The notes: generated from the letters alone by a model not told the origin. A DNA stretch of 17,673 bases from Hirudo medicinalis (GCA_011800805.1 MPNW01000319.1:78788-96460), one strand, 5' to 3'; counted from the stretch's first letter, positions 10,601-17,556 are shown. Program-made: numbers and translations.

Positions 10601-13600
10601 CGGCTATTAATAGAAGTAGTAATGTAAATTGTTTGTGTGAATTTACTGATGAACAACAATAAATGCCTCGCAGCAATACCGATTAATAAACGCACTTCCA
10701 TAATATTTTAAGCGCCTCGTTACAACTAATTATTCATTATTATTCGTAATCGTCTCATCAATATTAATTAGTATGCTAATGTGTCTCCAACAGACGACAT
10801 TCCCTTCAGCACGCATCAACGACCTCAAGGCTGGACATAACTATCGATTCAGAGCATCAGCCATCAACATCTACGGCAACAGAAAACCATCACAACCCAG
10901 TCTGCCTTATGTCGCCTTCAAAGGTTCAAAATAACTTTCAGGAAATTACCCACCATTCAAAGAGATTTATTTATGGCTTGCAGAGGATATTAGCCGTGAA
11001 TTATTTGGATTTTAATAAAAATTACAATTATTTTTAAAAGAACCAAGAAGGCCAAGTCCTCCAGTGAACCTGACGGAGGGCAACTCGGTGATATCGGGAG
11101 GCAAAGTAGGCATCACCATCCAATGGTCTCCACCGCTATTCACTTCCATCCCCATCAACAGATACAAGGTGACTTGTGAATTGTTTCGTTTGCAACTTTT
11201 ACAAGTATTAACAATAACTATTAATTAATAAATATTGAATGAATTTATTCAAATGAGCAGATTCACTGGAGCAAGAAGTTCAAGTCCTCATCCAGTCACA
11301 CAGTGCAAGACTTCAAACAGAACGTTCCTGGGAATCAAACACACTTCGAACTCAAAGATCTCGAACCTGGCACCACTTATTTCGTACAGGTTTCTTTGCT
11401 TGGAATCATCGTTGAACTATTTGCAAATTATTCTTTCTCTAAAATACTTTTAATTAATGTCCATTAAAAATTAAAATTTGTAGTTAATAACTTTTAAAAG
11501 GTTCTTGAAATGAATCGTGCAGGTGCAAGCCATCAGCATGTTCAGAGAATCGAGACTCAAGAGTGACAAGGCGGGTCTCTTCATCACAACATTTTCCTTC
11601 CAAAAACATCACGACAGAAGTGATTTCCAAACTTTTCACGATTTTATTAATTTGCCTTAATTAATTTGTCTTAATTAAGTATTCAAAGAATTAAAAACCA
11701 CATGACGGGATTCAAAATTACATTTTAAGGAGAATCTTTTAAAGAAATAAAGCAGATTTAAAATTCACTTTTAGTTCCTCCTCCGTGGACAACGTCGTCA
11801 GCGTACCATCACCTGACTCCACCCACCCCCGAGGATCTCGTTGCTAGGAAACCATACTTTCAAAATGGCCTCCTCAAAGCAAACGTTTCGTGGACATTTC
11901 TCGAAGGTAGGAGTTGAAAATATTCAGCAAAAAAATAAAATAAAATAAAATATCACTAAAATTGCGTTTTTAAGAAAGTGCGCTTAAAATGAATTTGATC
12001 ATTTTCAAAACAAGAAACGACGGGTCCATATTTCTGGGCACGAAAGCATGAACGGTGCATGCAATGTTTTGCTTCTGCGGGGTTCGGTGCTAAACAAGAG
12101 ATGTAATTTCCGGCTTAAAACTTTTTACGATTATGGGACAGGAAGATAACCTGAGTATTTGGAGTAGGAATTTAAAGAGATTGTTGTCGAAGGTTGTGTC
12201 GGCATAGATAATGGCAGCGGAGAATTAAAAATCCAACCGCTCGTTTGCCTCAGATCCGTTGAACGGGCGGGAAGGAAAGATTTCAATTTATTGGTCACCG
12301 GAGGGATGTGCATCCGTGGATGTGAGGCAAGATGAATCGCTTCCTCCTGTCATGCCTGCCACTGCACACGTGAGTCTCTTGCTTGTCTTCCTTCTTTATT
12401 TCTCTATTTCTTCTTTCTTTCTTCGGTCATTCATCGCTCAATCAGGACAGCTTTGTTCGAGTTTGAGCAGCTTTACGGTTTCGTGTCTTTCTGCTTGTGG
12501 GGCAATATTCTTACCGGTCATCCTACTGCTTGTGGTGATAATCGAGATGACGACGATGATGATGATGGTGCTGATAATGATGACGACGATGGTGATGATG
12601 GTGCTGATAATGATGATGACGATGGCTATGATGGTGGTGATAATGATGATGACGATGTTGAATAAGTTCGATCGACTCGTTCGTACTCCACTCATTTCTT
12701 TTAAATTTCTCTCGTTCAAAAATAATAAATAATGATAAATCACCACTTCTCGCATTAATGATATTAATATTTATTTAAAAAATATAGTAATTATAATGTA
12801 AATGATTGAATTCGACTTGTATGGAGGCACTGAGGACCTCTTAAGGTGAAATTGAACTTCAAAGAGCATCAGCATTCAGATGGTTTGCTTTGTTATCAAA
12901 ACGAGAACACACTGACAATATTGATGGCTCCTCTTTCTTTTCTTCAATCTCTTGTGACTCCTAAATTTATACGAAATAAGGTATTTATTGCTGATTATTG
13001 TTGACTGCCTTCCTGGAACGTGGAGTGTTCTGTCAAACTTTTATCGCGAATGATTGTATGTTTATTAATGTTGTATGTTTATTAATGTTTGTATGCTTGT
13101 TAATGTTTGTATGCTTGTTAATGTTTGTATGTTTATTAATGTTTGTATTTTTGTTAATGTTTGTCTTGTTTATTAATGTTTGTCTTGTTTGTTAATGCAA
13201 ATATGCCATATTGCTTTGTTACGGCGGTGTACGTGTCATACTTTCTTTCACGTACATCCATCGACTGAGTTGACCAAGTTGACCCACGATGAAGATGAGC
13301 GATTAGAAATCGAATGTAGTTATTTAAAGAAGTCACGCGTGATTGGTCACCATCCATCACGTGATCTCCATCAACGCCTCCTAAGAGATCCATCATGAAC
13401 CATGAATTTGTCAGGAGCCGATTACGTCCATTGAATGGTTATAATATCAACATCATCAACAACATCAACATCATCAACAACATCAACATCAAACAACATC
13501 AATAACATCAACAACATCAACATCAAACAACAACATCAACAACATCGACAACATCGACAACATCAACATCATCAACAACATCAACAACATCGACAACATC

Positions 13601-15012
13601 AACAACATCAACAACATCGACAACATCAACATCATCAACAACATCAACATCATCAACAACATCAACAACATCGACAACATCGACAACATCAACAACATCA
13701 ACAACATCAACAACATCAACATCATCAACAACATCAACATCATCAACAACATCGACAACATCAACAACATCGATAACATCAACATCGACAACATCAACAA
13801 CAATAACAACATCTACAACAGCATCAACAGCAAAAGTTTGATGATTTAATACCATTCCGCTTTTAAGCTGGAATTGTCATTTTAATCGGAGAAATACTTC
13901 TCTTATTTCTCTTATTTGCGCAGGAAAATGCTTTTGTTATTTACGACCTCCGCTTCGGATGTCGCTACTTGATAAGAGTTCAAGGAGTTTCCAAGGATGG
14001 AGTGGGAGGCAAGATGTCCTTCACCTTCCTTGACACCCCCTTCTGCCACAACGTCATCGTCATTGGTGGGGTTCTGCCCGATTGCCCCAGGAATCGTGAG
14101 ATTTCGATTTCCATCATCATCATCATCATCGTCGTCGTTGTCATCATCGTCATTATCACCATCCCAGTTCCTAGAGTCCCAGACCAGCCGGTCAACATCC
14201 ACTACAAATTCATGACCGGAGTATCAAGCGTGACTGCCAAACTCAGTTGGTCAGCTCCTCTCTCAGACGTTCCAATCATCGGATACCTGGTCGTTTGGTC
14301 ACGTGTCCTAACCGATGTCCATCACCTCCTCATCAACAAAACATCAACCACTGCCAGGCTGGTCTCCAAGGTTGTGAATTCTCTTGTTTACCAATTCATC
14401 CATTCATCATCTCATTCATCCATTCAATTATCCACTCATTCATAACCAATTTATCCATCCACCCATTCACTCATTCCCCATTTACTCATCCACCCACTCA
14501 CTCATCTACTCATTCACTCATTCCCCATTCACTCATCCACCCATTGATCCACCCGTCCACCATATAGGAGCTGATGTAAGGCTGGTCTCAGCGTAAAATT
14601 TCTAGAATTGATTTGCATGAGGAATTAATTCCATCCTCATGAGGAATGAATTCCATCCTCAAGTCGTAAATACGACGCCAAGTTGAGCTTCTGGCATTTG
14701 TTTGTCTGACAGCGGGCTGAATTATTTCCACTTAAATCAGAAAATTATTTTTATATTTTTAATAATTTAAATTGATTTTATCGTATTGACTAGAAATTGC
14801 ATTTAAAATCATCATCAGGACGTTCAGACGTTGGTGATGGGGAGTTTTGAGGAGGAAACGATTTACGCCATCAGGATTCAGGCCAACTCGAAATCTGGTT
14901 GGGGCAGAGTTGCTTCCCTCAGACTCACCACTCCGAGCATCCACGCGGGAGCGTATGGGAGTGAGGCACTTCGTACCTTGAATATTAACAATCATTAGTG
15001 CTGCTAGTGTTG

Positions 15013-15095
<83 letters not shown>

Positions 15096-15572
15096 ATCAT
15101 CATCGCATTAACGAATAAATCAGTAGGAGTACATTGTTGACCGACTCGATTGACTCCAGATCCAGCCTACAAAGATGTCAGTTCCGTTGAGTTGAGACAC
15201 AACAGCCCTGACAACCGCCTAAGACAGAATTCGGTGAGGAACAGATACCTCACCACCTCGTACAGCTTTCCACCTCCCGTTGTCAACCTGGATTTTTCCA
15301 GGTCATCATTACTGTCGTCATCTGGATCGAAGCGCACCTATTACAACGAATTACAAGTCTCTGACGTCAGACCACCATCGTCGTCGTCGTCGTCGTCAGC
15401 ACGTTGGTCGAATGTTTTCGGTTCGATAGTTTCTCGGGTGTTGTGCTTTGTCGGCTCGAGGTCTGCTGATGCGCTCGTCGCACCTGGTCTCGCACAAGTT
15501 TCTGCCACTCTGCCTTTTTTCGTTGTACTTCTGCTAATCGCATGCCATCTTTCTGCATTCATCAGACTTTAA
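4694..15572 (+). CDS. KAL1: Anosmin-1-like protein (WAP plus four FN3 domains), 12 exons, 5' end missing
   Basis: Twelve exons join in phase to 2049 nt (682 residues plus TAA). Residues 1-24 are the end of a cysteine-rich box (Cys7, Cys11). Residues 25-66 are a WAP four-disulfide core with all eight cysteines (25, 38, 42, 48, 55, 56, 60, 64) and the family-typical CCSNGCGWTC. FN3 domains lie at about 79-170, 176-280, 300-405 and 432-540. Four further cysteines (353, 386, 414, 427) sit in and after FN3-3, as in vertebrate anosmin-1. N-glycosylation sequons include NATG, NLTE, NQTH and NKTS. Known for the family: secreted or surface-bound extracellular protein that binds heparan sulfate, modulates FGF receptor signalling and guides neuron migration and axon branching; human ANOS1 loss causes Kallmann syndrome. 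The last 24 residues are hydrophobic, suggesting a membrane or GPI anchor (inference). The signal peptide and the first part of the cysteine-rich box are not found. The span given includes introns. Confidence 0.9.
5528..5614. repeat. ATC microsatellite with CTTGCCATT interruptions
   Basis: ATC/CAC triplets with a repeating interruption (CTTGCCATT) at two places, suggesting a higher-order unit of 21-24 bases. It lies inside the large intron of the anosmin-like gene. Confidence 0.9.
5873..6188. repeat. Minisatellite of 18- and 17-bp units (about 18 copies)
   Basis: Tandem units start ACATCCATGC and come in distinct types: A (18 bp, ACATCCATGCATCTTGAA), C (as A with TTTT in place of TCTT), B (17 bp, ending GTCTGAT) and B' (17 bp, ending GTCTGAC). 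After two imperfect copies the order is B A B B' A A A C A C A A B' B A B, then a partial copy. No minus-strand frame contains a stop, so three overlapping open frames (DAWMFQ, HGCFKM and CMDVSR repeats) appear. These are artefacts of the repeat. Confidence 0.95.
6361..6389. repeat. Short ATTAAT tandem run
   Basis: Four to five copies of a self-complementary-like AATATT/ATTAAT hexamer within AT-rich intron text. Confidence 0.8.
7153..7204. repeat. ATT microsatellite
   Basis: About 15 perfect ATT triplets, then ATC triplets. On the minus strand it reads as polyisoleucine inside a spurious open frame. Confidence 0.95.
7488..7616. mobile_element. 129-bp MITE-like element with perfect 17-bp inverted ends
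   Basis: AATAATCCTGCATCTGA at 7488-7504 is the exact reverse complement of 7600-7616. Between them lie a TA run and AT-rich text with TTTGAATATTGA motifs. No coding capacity is present. The size, AT-richness and exact inverted ends resemble a miniature inverted-repeat transposable element. Target-site duplication cannot be decided because of the flanking TA/AT runs. A fold-back structure arising from TA-run slippage is an alternative. Confidence 0.5.
7504..7533. repeat. TA dinucleotide run
   Basis: About 15 uninterrupted AT dinucleotides immediately inside the left arm of the inverted-repeat element. A second run of similar length follows the right arm at 7614-7649. Confidence 0.9.
7614..7649. 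repeat. TA dinucleotide run, second copy
   Basis: TA run with one phase change (ATATTATAT), directly outside the right arm of the 129-bp inverted-repeat element. Confidence 0.9.
7801..7819 (+). repeat. Candidate left terminal inverted repeat of the Tc1-type element
   Basis: Matches the reverse complement of 9066-9084 at 16 of 19 positions. The outermost bases (CACCCA in the right end) are not preserved here, so the true left boundary is uncertain. Confidence 0.55.
7951..8917 (+). pseudogene. Tc1-type transposase pseudogene
   Basis: The N-terminal helix-turn-helix region reads GKGKALSSNEKRKL in the frame of 7951, then shifts by one base at about 7992 to EAFRKANYS, an in-frame stop, and KEFNRSINVIYNYLNAP, GTMKSPGRKKK and KQERLLVRKASSDKFCQTAK, ending in TAA at 8220-8222. 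The catalytic domain is broken by several shifts: FNLDGPDSYQFYWHDL (about 8400-8450), VFQQDNAQIH (about 8625-8654), and an intact C-terminal frame from 8726 to TGA at 8917 (NWPARSPDLNPIGN, then VYKGGRQFNSKSELEDAI). The first catalytic Asp, in the FSDE-type motif, is His (CAT at 8390-8392). The third, the Glu of NPIEN, is Gly (GGA at 8765-8767). Only the middle Asp (8637-8639) survives. The copy cannot transpose by itself. Confidence 0.9.
9066..9093 (-). repeat. Right terminal inverted repeat of the Tc1-type element
   Basis: Outer end reads, on minus, TACACCCAGTCC and then AAAATAGATAGAAAG. It is followed outside by TATA, consistent with the TA target used by this superfamily. Confidence 0.7.
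10352..10521 (+). CDS. KAL1: Anosmin-like exon B: first half of FN3-1
   Basis: Acceptor AATTAATTCCAG; phase 1 in, phase 0 out (AGG|GTTGTT). It encodes MPDILDPPLVAPID, SIILRWKPNPSNATG with the FN3 core Trp, and VLYIIEVRSHENSQSEWQQI, which parallels the strand-C/D region of vertebrate anosmin FN3-1. NATG is an N-glycosylation sequon. Confidence 0.9.
10794..10923 (+). CDS. KAL1: Anosmin-like exon C: second half of FN3-1
   Basis: Acceptor GTCTCCAACAG; donor AAAG|GTTCAA; phase 0 in, phase 1 out. It encodes ARINDLKAGHNYRFRASAIN followed by IYGNRKPSQPS, the FN3 signature of a Leu-rich turn, a Tyr corner and the A-x-N-x-x-G segment. Confidence 0.92.
11041..11168 (+). CDS. KAL1: Anosmin-like exon D: first half of FN3-2
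   Basis: The acceptor is poor in pyrimidines (TTTTTAAAAG), but phase and homology support it; donor AAG|GTGACT. It encodes PRRPSPPVNLTEGNS, KVGITIQWSPPLFTSIPINR and YK, with the FN3 Pro-Pro start and core Trp. NLT is a sequon. Confidence 0.88.
11261..11389 (+). CDS. KAL1: Anosmin-like exon E: second half of FN3-2
   Basis: Acceptor AAATGAGCAG; donor CAG|GTTTCT; phase 0 on both sides, 43 codons. It encodes IHWSKKFKSSSSHTVQDFKQ and THFELKDLEPGTTYFVQ, the typical L-x-P-x-x-x-Y FN3 corner. The basic KKFK stretch corresponds in place to a basic loop of vertebrate FN3-2, but heparin binding is only inferred. Confidence 0.9.
11523..11619 (+). CDS. KAL1: Anosmin-like exon F: end of FN3-2 and linker
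   Basis: Acceptor ATCGTGCAG; begins VQAISMFRESRLKSDKA. The donor GAA|GTGATT was chosen because it gives phase 1, which the next exon requires. The linker part (FSFQKHHDR) is less certain; another donor earlier in the exon is possible. Confidence 0.75.
11775..11906 (+). CDS. KAL1: Anosmin-like exon G: linker and first half of FN3-3
   Basis: Acceptor TTCACTTTTAG; donor GAAG|GTAGGA; phase 1 to phase 1. It encodes PPPWTTSSAYHLTPPTPEDL and then VARKPYFQNGLLKANVSWTF, which aligns with the start of vertebrate anosmin FN3-3. Confidence 0.88.
12254..12369 (+). CDS. KAL1: Anosmin-like exon H: middle of FN3-3
   Basis: Acceptor CGTTTGCCTCAG; donor CACAC|GTGAGT; phase 1 in, phase 0 out. It encodes PLNGREGKISIYWSPEGCAS. 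The Trp-x-Pro-Glu-x-Cys pattern matches the cysteine-bearing strand of vertebrate FN3-3. Confidence 0.88.
12545..12660. repeat. GAT microsatellite with GGT interruptions
   Basis: GAT/GAC triplets with repeated GGTGGTGCT-like interruptions giving a fuzzy unit of about 36 bases. It lies in intron 12370-13923 of the anosmin-like gene and creates spurious polyaspartate and polymethionine frames. Confidence 0.9.
13055..13197. repeat. Eight-copy minisatellite, 17-19 bp units
   Basis: Units of the form TGTATGTTTATTAATGTT with C/T and A/G variants; the last two carry TGTCTTG. Because 18 is a multiple of three it reads as a VCLLMF hexapeptide repeat on plus; this is intronic and not a protein. Confidence 0.93.
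13447..13828. repeat. CAA/CAT compound microsatellite, about 380 bp
   Basis: Alternating AACATC, AACAAC and GACAAC hexamer-like units with recurrent groupings such as AACATCATCAACAACATC, indicating spread by slippage or unequal exchange of composite units. It lies at the 3' end of intron 12370-13923 and stops about 95 bases before the acceptor at 13923. Confidence 0.95.
13924..14095 (+). CDS. KAL1: Anosmin-like exon I: end of FN3-3 and cysteine linker
   Basis: Acceptor TTATTTGCGCAG; donor AATC|GTGAGA; phase 0 in, phase 1 out. It encodes ENAFVIYDLRFGCRYLIRVQ and FLDTPFCHN followed by LPDCPRN. The three cysteines correspond to the SFSCKY, TPPC and following Cys of vertebrate anosmin-1, which is the best single diagnostic of the family after the WAP domain. 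Confidence 0.92.
14096..14167 (+). other. 72-nt microsatellite intron with no in-frame stop
   Basis: GTGAGA donor, CCCAG acceptor, and between them mostly ATC/GTC triplets. The length is 24 codons exactly and the exon frame reads straight through as ISISIIIIIIVVVV and so on, without a stop. I call it an intron because of the canonical ends and because the insert would break the linker before FN3-4, but retention would keep the frame. Confidence 0.7.
14168..14370 (+). CDS. KAL1: Anosmin-like exon J: first half of FN3-4
   Basis: Phase 1 in, phase 0 out (AAG|GTTGTG). It encodes PRVPDQPVNIHYKF, SSVTAKLSWSAPLSDVPIIG and YLVVWSRVLTDVHH, with the FN3 core Trp and the Pro-x-x-G-Y turn. NKTS is a sequon. 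Confidence 0.9.
14396..14562. repeat. CATT/CATC-type tetranucleotide-rich array
   Basis: Irregular CATTCATC, CACTCATT and CACCCATT units in intron 14371-14818. Two of the larger blocks around CATTCCCCATT are repeated about 60 bases apart. Spurious His/Ser/Ile-rich frames run through it. Confidence 0.88.
14617..14660. repeat. 22-bp tandem duplication with palindromic core
   Basis: Two adjacent 22-base copies differing at one base (T to G). The first contains the perfect palindrome GGAATTAATTCC, and the junction forms another (TCCTCATGAGGA). It lies in intron 14371-14818. No function is evident. Confidence 0.85.
14819..14960 (+). CDS. KAL1: Anosmin-like exon K: second half of FN3-4
   Basis: Acceptor ATCATCATCAG; donor GGGA|GTGAGG, phase 0 in and phase 1 out. 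It encodes LVMGSFEEETIYAIRIQANS and KSGWGRVASLRLTTP, the FN3 closing strands. If the donor is not used the frame continues 12 codons to TAG at 14996-14998, giving an alternative ending. Confidence 0.88.
15009..15095. repeat. TTG/CTG microsatellite
   Basis: TTG, then about 15 CTG, then TTG triplets, inside intron 14961-15159 of the anosmin-like gene. The CTG core would form a hairpin in the transcript. Confidence 0.93.
15160..15572 (+). CDS. KAL1: Anosmin-like terminal exon L with hydrophobic tail
   Basis: Acceptor TTGACTCCAG; phase 1 entry matches exon K. It encodes 136 residues with no known domain: a polar part (VELRHNSPDNRLRQN), a Ser run from TCG repeats near 15378-15398, and a final hydrophobic stretch (TLPFFVVLLLIACHLSAFI) two residues before TAA. 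Small residues upstream (GSRSADALVAPG) could serve as a GPI attachment site. A single transmembrane segment is the alternative. Vertebrate anosmin-1 instead ends in a His-rich soluble tail. Confidence 0.8.
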
Positions 15573-16145
15573 TTCACCCACAAACAACTGCTTCTTGCGA
15601 CTGACGGGTCTATGCAAAGACATTTCTGCTTGTTAAGGAAATCTCACTAATTGGTTGGCGAGGAATTGTTCCCGAAGAACATCATTATCATCATCATCGA
15701 ATCTTTCAGGATCCAAGTTTAACTCAACTTTTAACTCCTTTTACTCCCAACCTATCGTTGCATTCCTGAATTTCACCTTCGCTTGATGTCAAAATGTCTT
15801 TATTTATAACTTCAATGAAGTTTAATTGTTTCAAATATTAATTTAATTGTTTCAAATATTAATTTTATTTCATTGAAGTTTTCATCAAATTTGCCTCGAT
15901 AAGCATGAACTGCAAAATTTTGTTCAAACATTTTTATGCCTTGAGTTTGTAAATCTTCAGATAATCACTTGTGATTATTATATTTTAAATTATTCTTAAT
16001 TATTGTATTTTTCGAAATTACATCGTATTTAATAAAAGTATTACGTCTGTCGTCATGCGAATCATTTGTTGTTGTACAAAATGTCACCATCACATTCTTA
16101 AGACCTTCACTGGCTTCAATGTTTTTGTTGAGGAGTTCCAATAAA
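15573..16145 (+). promoter_or_regulatory. Probable 3' UTR of the anosmin-like gene with poly(A) signals
   Basis: AT-rich and without exon-like frames. AATAAA hexamers lie at 16031-16036 and 16140-16145, the first such signals after the stop that fit a 3' end. Within it, 15808-15819 (AACTTCAATGAA) is an exact inverted copy of 15869-15880, and the loop holds two copies of TTAATTGTTTCAAATATTAA. Confidence 0.5.
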
Positions 16146-16516
16146 ATATTACATTTCAAAACGCTTCAAATTGACTTTCAGACTTTCGTTCTCGAGAATT
16201 TCTGAGAAATAAAAAAATTTAAACAATTAAAAAAAATTAAATTTATAAAAACAATGTTTAAGTTTAATTGCAAAGTAAATTAATTTGATCCTTTATGCTC
16301 ATTTATTTCATAATTGATTGACGATCACTTGTTGAATTTCAACTTTTAAAATAAAAAATGATTTAATGGACAAAGTCGGACATCAAATGCACTCATTAAC
16401 CTTTGAATGGAAATGTTCATTTGAATGTCCTCATCAATCAACGTCGGATGAAAAAACTCCTCCAATTAGCTGCTGTTTCTGCAGCATTCGAAGCAGCAGA
16501 AATTCTTTGTTTTCAG
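16146..16516 (+). other. Intergenic stretch upstream of the channel gene
   Basis: AT-rich. No recognised core promoter. It ends with a good splice acceptor (TTTGTTTTCAG, 16506-16516), so an upstream non-coding or signal-peptide exon may exist here. See the small open frame starting at 16448. Confidence 0.45.
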
Positions 16517-16567
16517 CAACAACAACAACTCCTCGAAACCGCTGAAATTCGTCCTCCCTCGAAATAA
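16448..16567 (+). other. Small upstream ORF with signal-peptide-like start
   Basis: ATG at 16448 gives 39 codons (MKKLLQLAAVSAAFEAAEIL, then CFQQQQQ and a short tail) ending in TAA at 16565-16567, just before the ATG at 16575 and in another frame. The start looks like a short secretory signal. It could be an upstream ORF, a chance frame, or the true signal-peptide exon joined to the next segment by a splice I cannot place. Confidence 0.3.
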
Positions 16568-16574
16568 AACGAAC

Positions 16575-17129
16575 ATGAACGACTCGCAAAACGACGACGA
16601 TTTCAAAGGAAATGAATTGAAAGAGAATTTATCGAGTTATGAAAATGTTTGCTCGAGAAATCTTTCGGACCTGAACAAACAAAACCTTCGCGTTCGGGAT
16701 TCAACCAGTTTGTCTTCCTCGATCAGACAAAACTCAGAGCTACCGAGCAACCGAGAATCTCTCGACGATGTTGCATGTCGACTTGCGGATCGGGAAAAGT
16801 TGAAACTCGGAACGACGCAATTCGGCGAAAACTGCCACGACAAGCACGACATTCGAAGCAAAAGTTTGTCGAACAACATCGGAGATTTGAGGTGCTCGGT
16901 GGAGAGTTTCAGGAAATCCTTCCTTAAAAACTGCCATCCTTGCAAGAATTCTGAAGATCAAAATTTTGTCAGCCTCGAAGAAAACTTGAACTCTCTCGAC
17001 AGAACCATAAAGAAATGTTACCTTCAACTCAACAAGAAGTTGAAGAGAGAAGCAGCCAGCAACTACGTTCCGAGTGCTTCTGTGGCAAGGTTTTCATGCA
17101 GACCGTCGTGGCAACTGAGGTCGGAGAAG
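16575..17129 (+). CDS. Channel-like gene exon 1 (polar N-terminal region)
   Basis: 185 codons ending at donor AAG|GTTTGA in phase 0; reading on gives TGA after one Val codon. Sequence is Ser/Asn/Asp-rich with scattered Cys (NVCSRN, VACRL, NCHDK, LRCSV, KNCHPCKN, KKCYL), possible helix around EENLNSLDRTIKKCYLQLNK, and a basic end. The ATG has A at -3. An in-frame extension upstream to 16517 adds about 19 residues if the acceptor at 16516 is used. I recognise no domain. Confidence 0.6.
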
Positions 17130-17369
17130 GTTTGAAATCGTTGCATTGTTGCAGATTTTTTGAATTTTTGTGGATGTTCAATCTACGAAAAGTTGCAACG
17201 TCAACCATTGAACTTTTAATGAGTGCACGATTACAACCAGGTGATCGTCTTCATACGAGTTGTCTTCCTCAAGATAGGAGAGATTGACACCATGAAGGAG
17301 AACTTCACAGCAGACGCCTTCATACAAGCAAGATGGCGGGAACCTGCACTGGACGGCATGATTTCCCAG
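16575..17369 (+). CDS. Cys-loop ligand-gated ion channel-like gene, 5' part (continues beyond window)
   Basis: Two exons join in phase 0. The second encodes VIVFIRVVFLKIGEIDTMKE and NFTADAFIQARWREPALDG, the first two beta strands and loop D of a Cys-loop receptor extracellular domain (pattern: hydrophobic strand, I-D, aromatic, A-D, then R-W-x-E-P). Known for the family: pentameric plasma-membrane channels gated by a small ligand such as acetylcholine, GABA, glycine or protons; ligand and ion choice cannot be told from this part. The 185-residue N-terminal segment is polar and has no signal peptide from the ATG at 16575. The frame is also open back to a good acceptor at 16516, so the true start may lie further upstream. 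The Cys-loop, ligand-binding loops and transmembrane helices lie beyond the window. Confidence 0.7.
17241..17369 (+). CDS. Channel-like gene exon 2 (start of ligand-binding domain)
   Basis: 43 codons between acceptor TTACAACCAG and donor CAG|GTATTC, phase 0 on both sides. It encodes the strand-beta1 and loop-D signature described in the gene entry. The intron before it is 111 nt. The next exon is not in the remaining 304 bases, which are AT-rich and then minisatellite. Confidence 0.8.
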
Positions 17370-17556
17370 GTATTCGGAATATTTATAAGCCCTCGTTAAT
17401 TATTCATGAACAACTCTCTTAGCTTTAAGTTTTAATATGAAAACAAATAAATTAAGTTGATTGGTCAACATAAATTAAAAAGAAAACACTTAATATTCAT
17501 ATTCCCCGTGCTTGTATTTCTTGAAGCACATATTGAAATTGAAATTAATTATTCCG

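Noticed and set aside
12998..13195. VCLLMF repeat membrane peptide
   Set aside because: It is the intronic 18-bp minisatellite read in one frame; no splice or start context supports it.
13435..13855. His/Gln-rich, Leu/Met-rich and Val/Asp-rich proteins on both strands
   Set aside because: Low-complexity products of the CAA/CAT array inside an intron.
14247..14596. Ser/His/Ile-rich plus-strand frames after FN3-4 first half
   Set aside because: They run from exon J in other frames into the CATT/CATC array of intron 14371-14818.
16637..17027. Minus-strand and alternate plus-strand frames over the channel exon
   Set aside because: They overlap a frame that splices in phase to a recognisable channel exon; their composition is that of antisense shadows.
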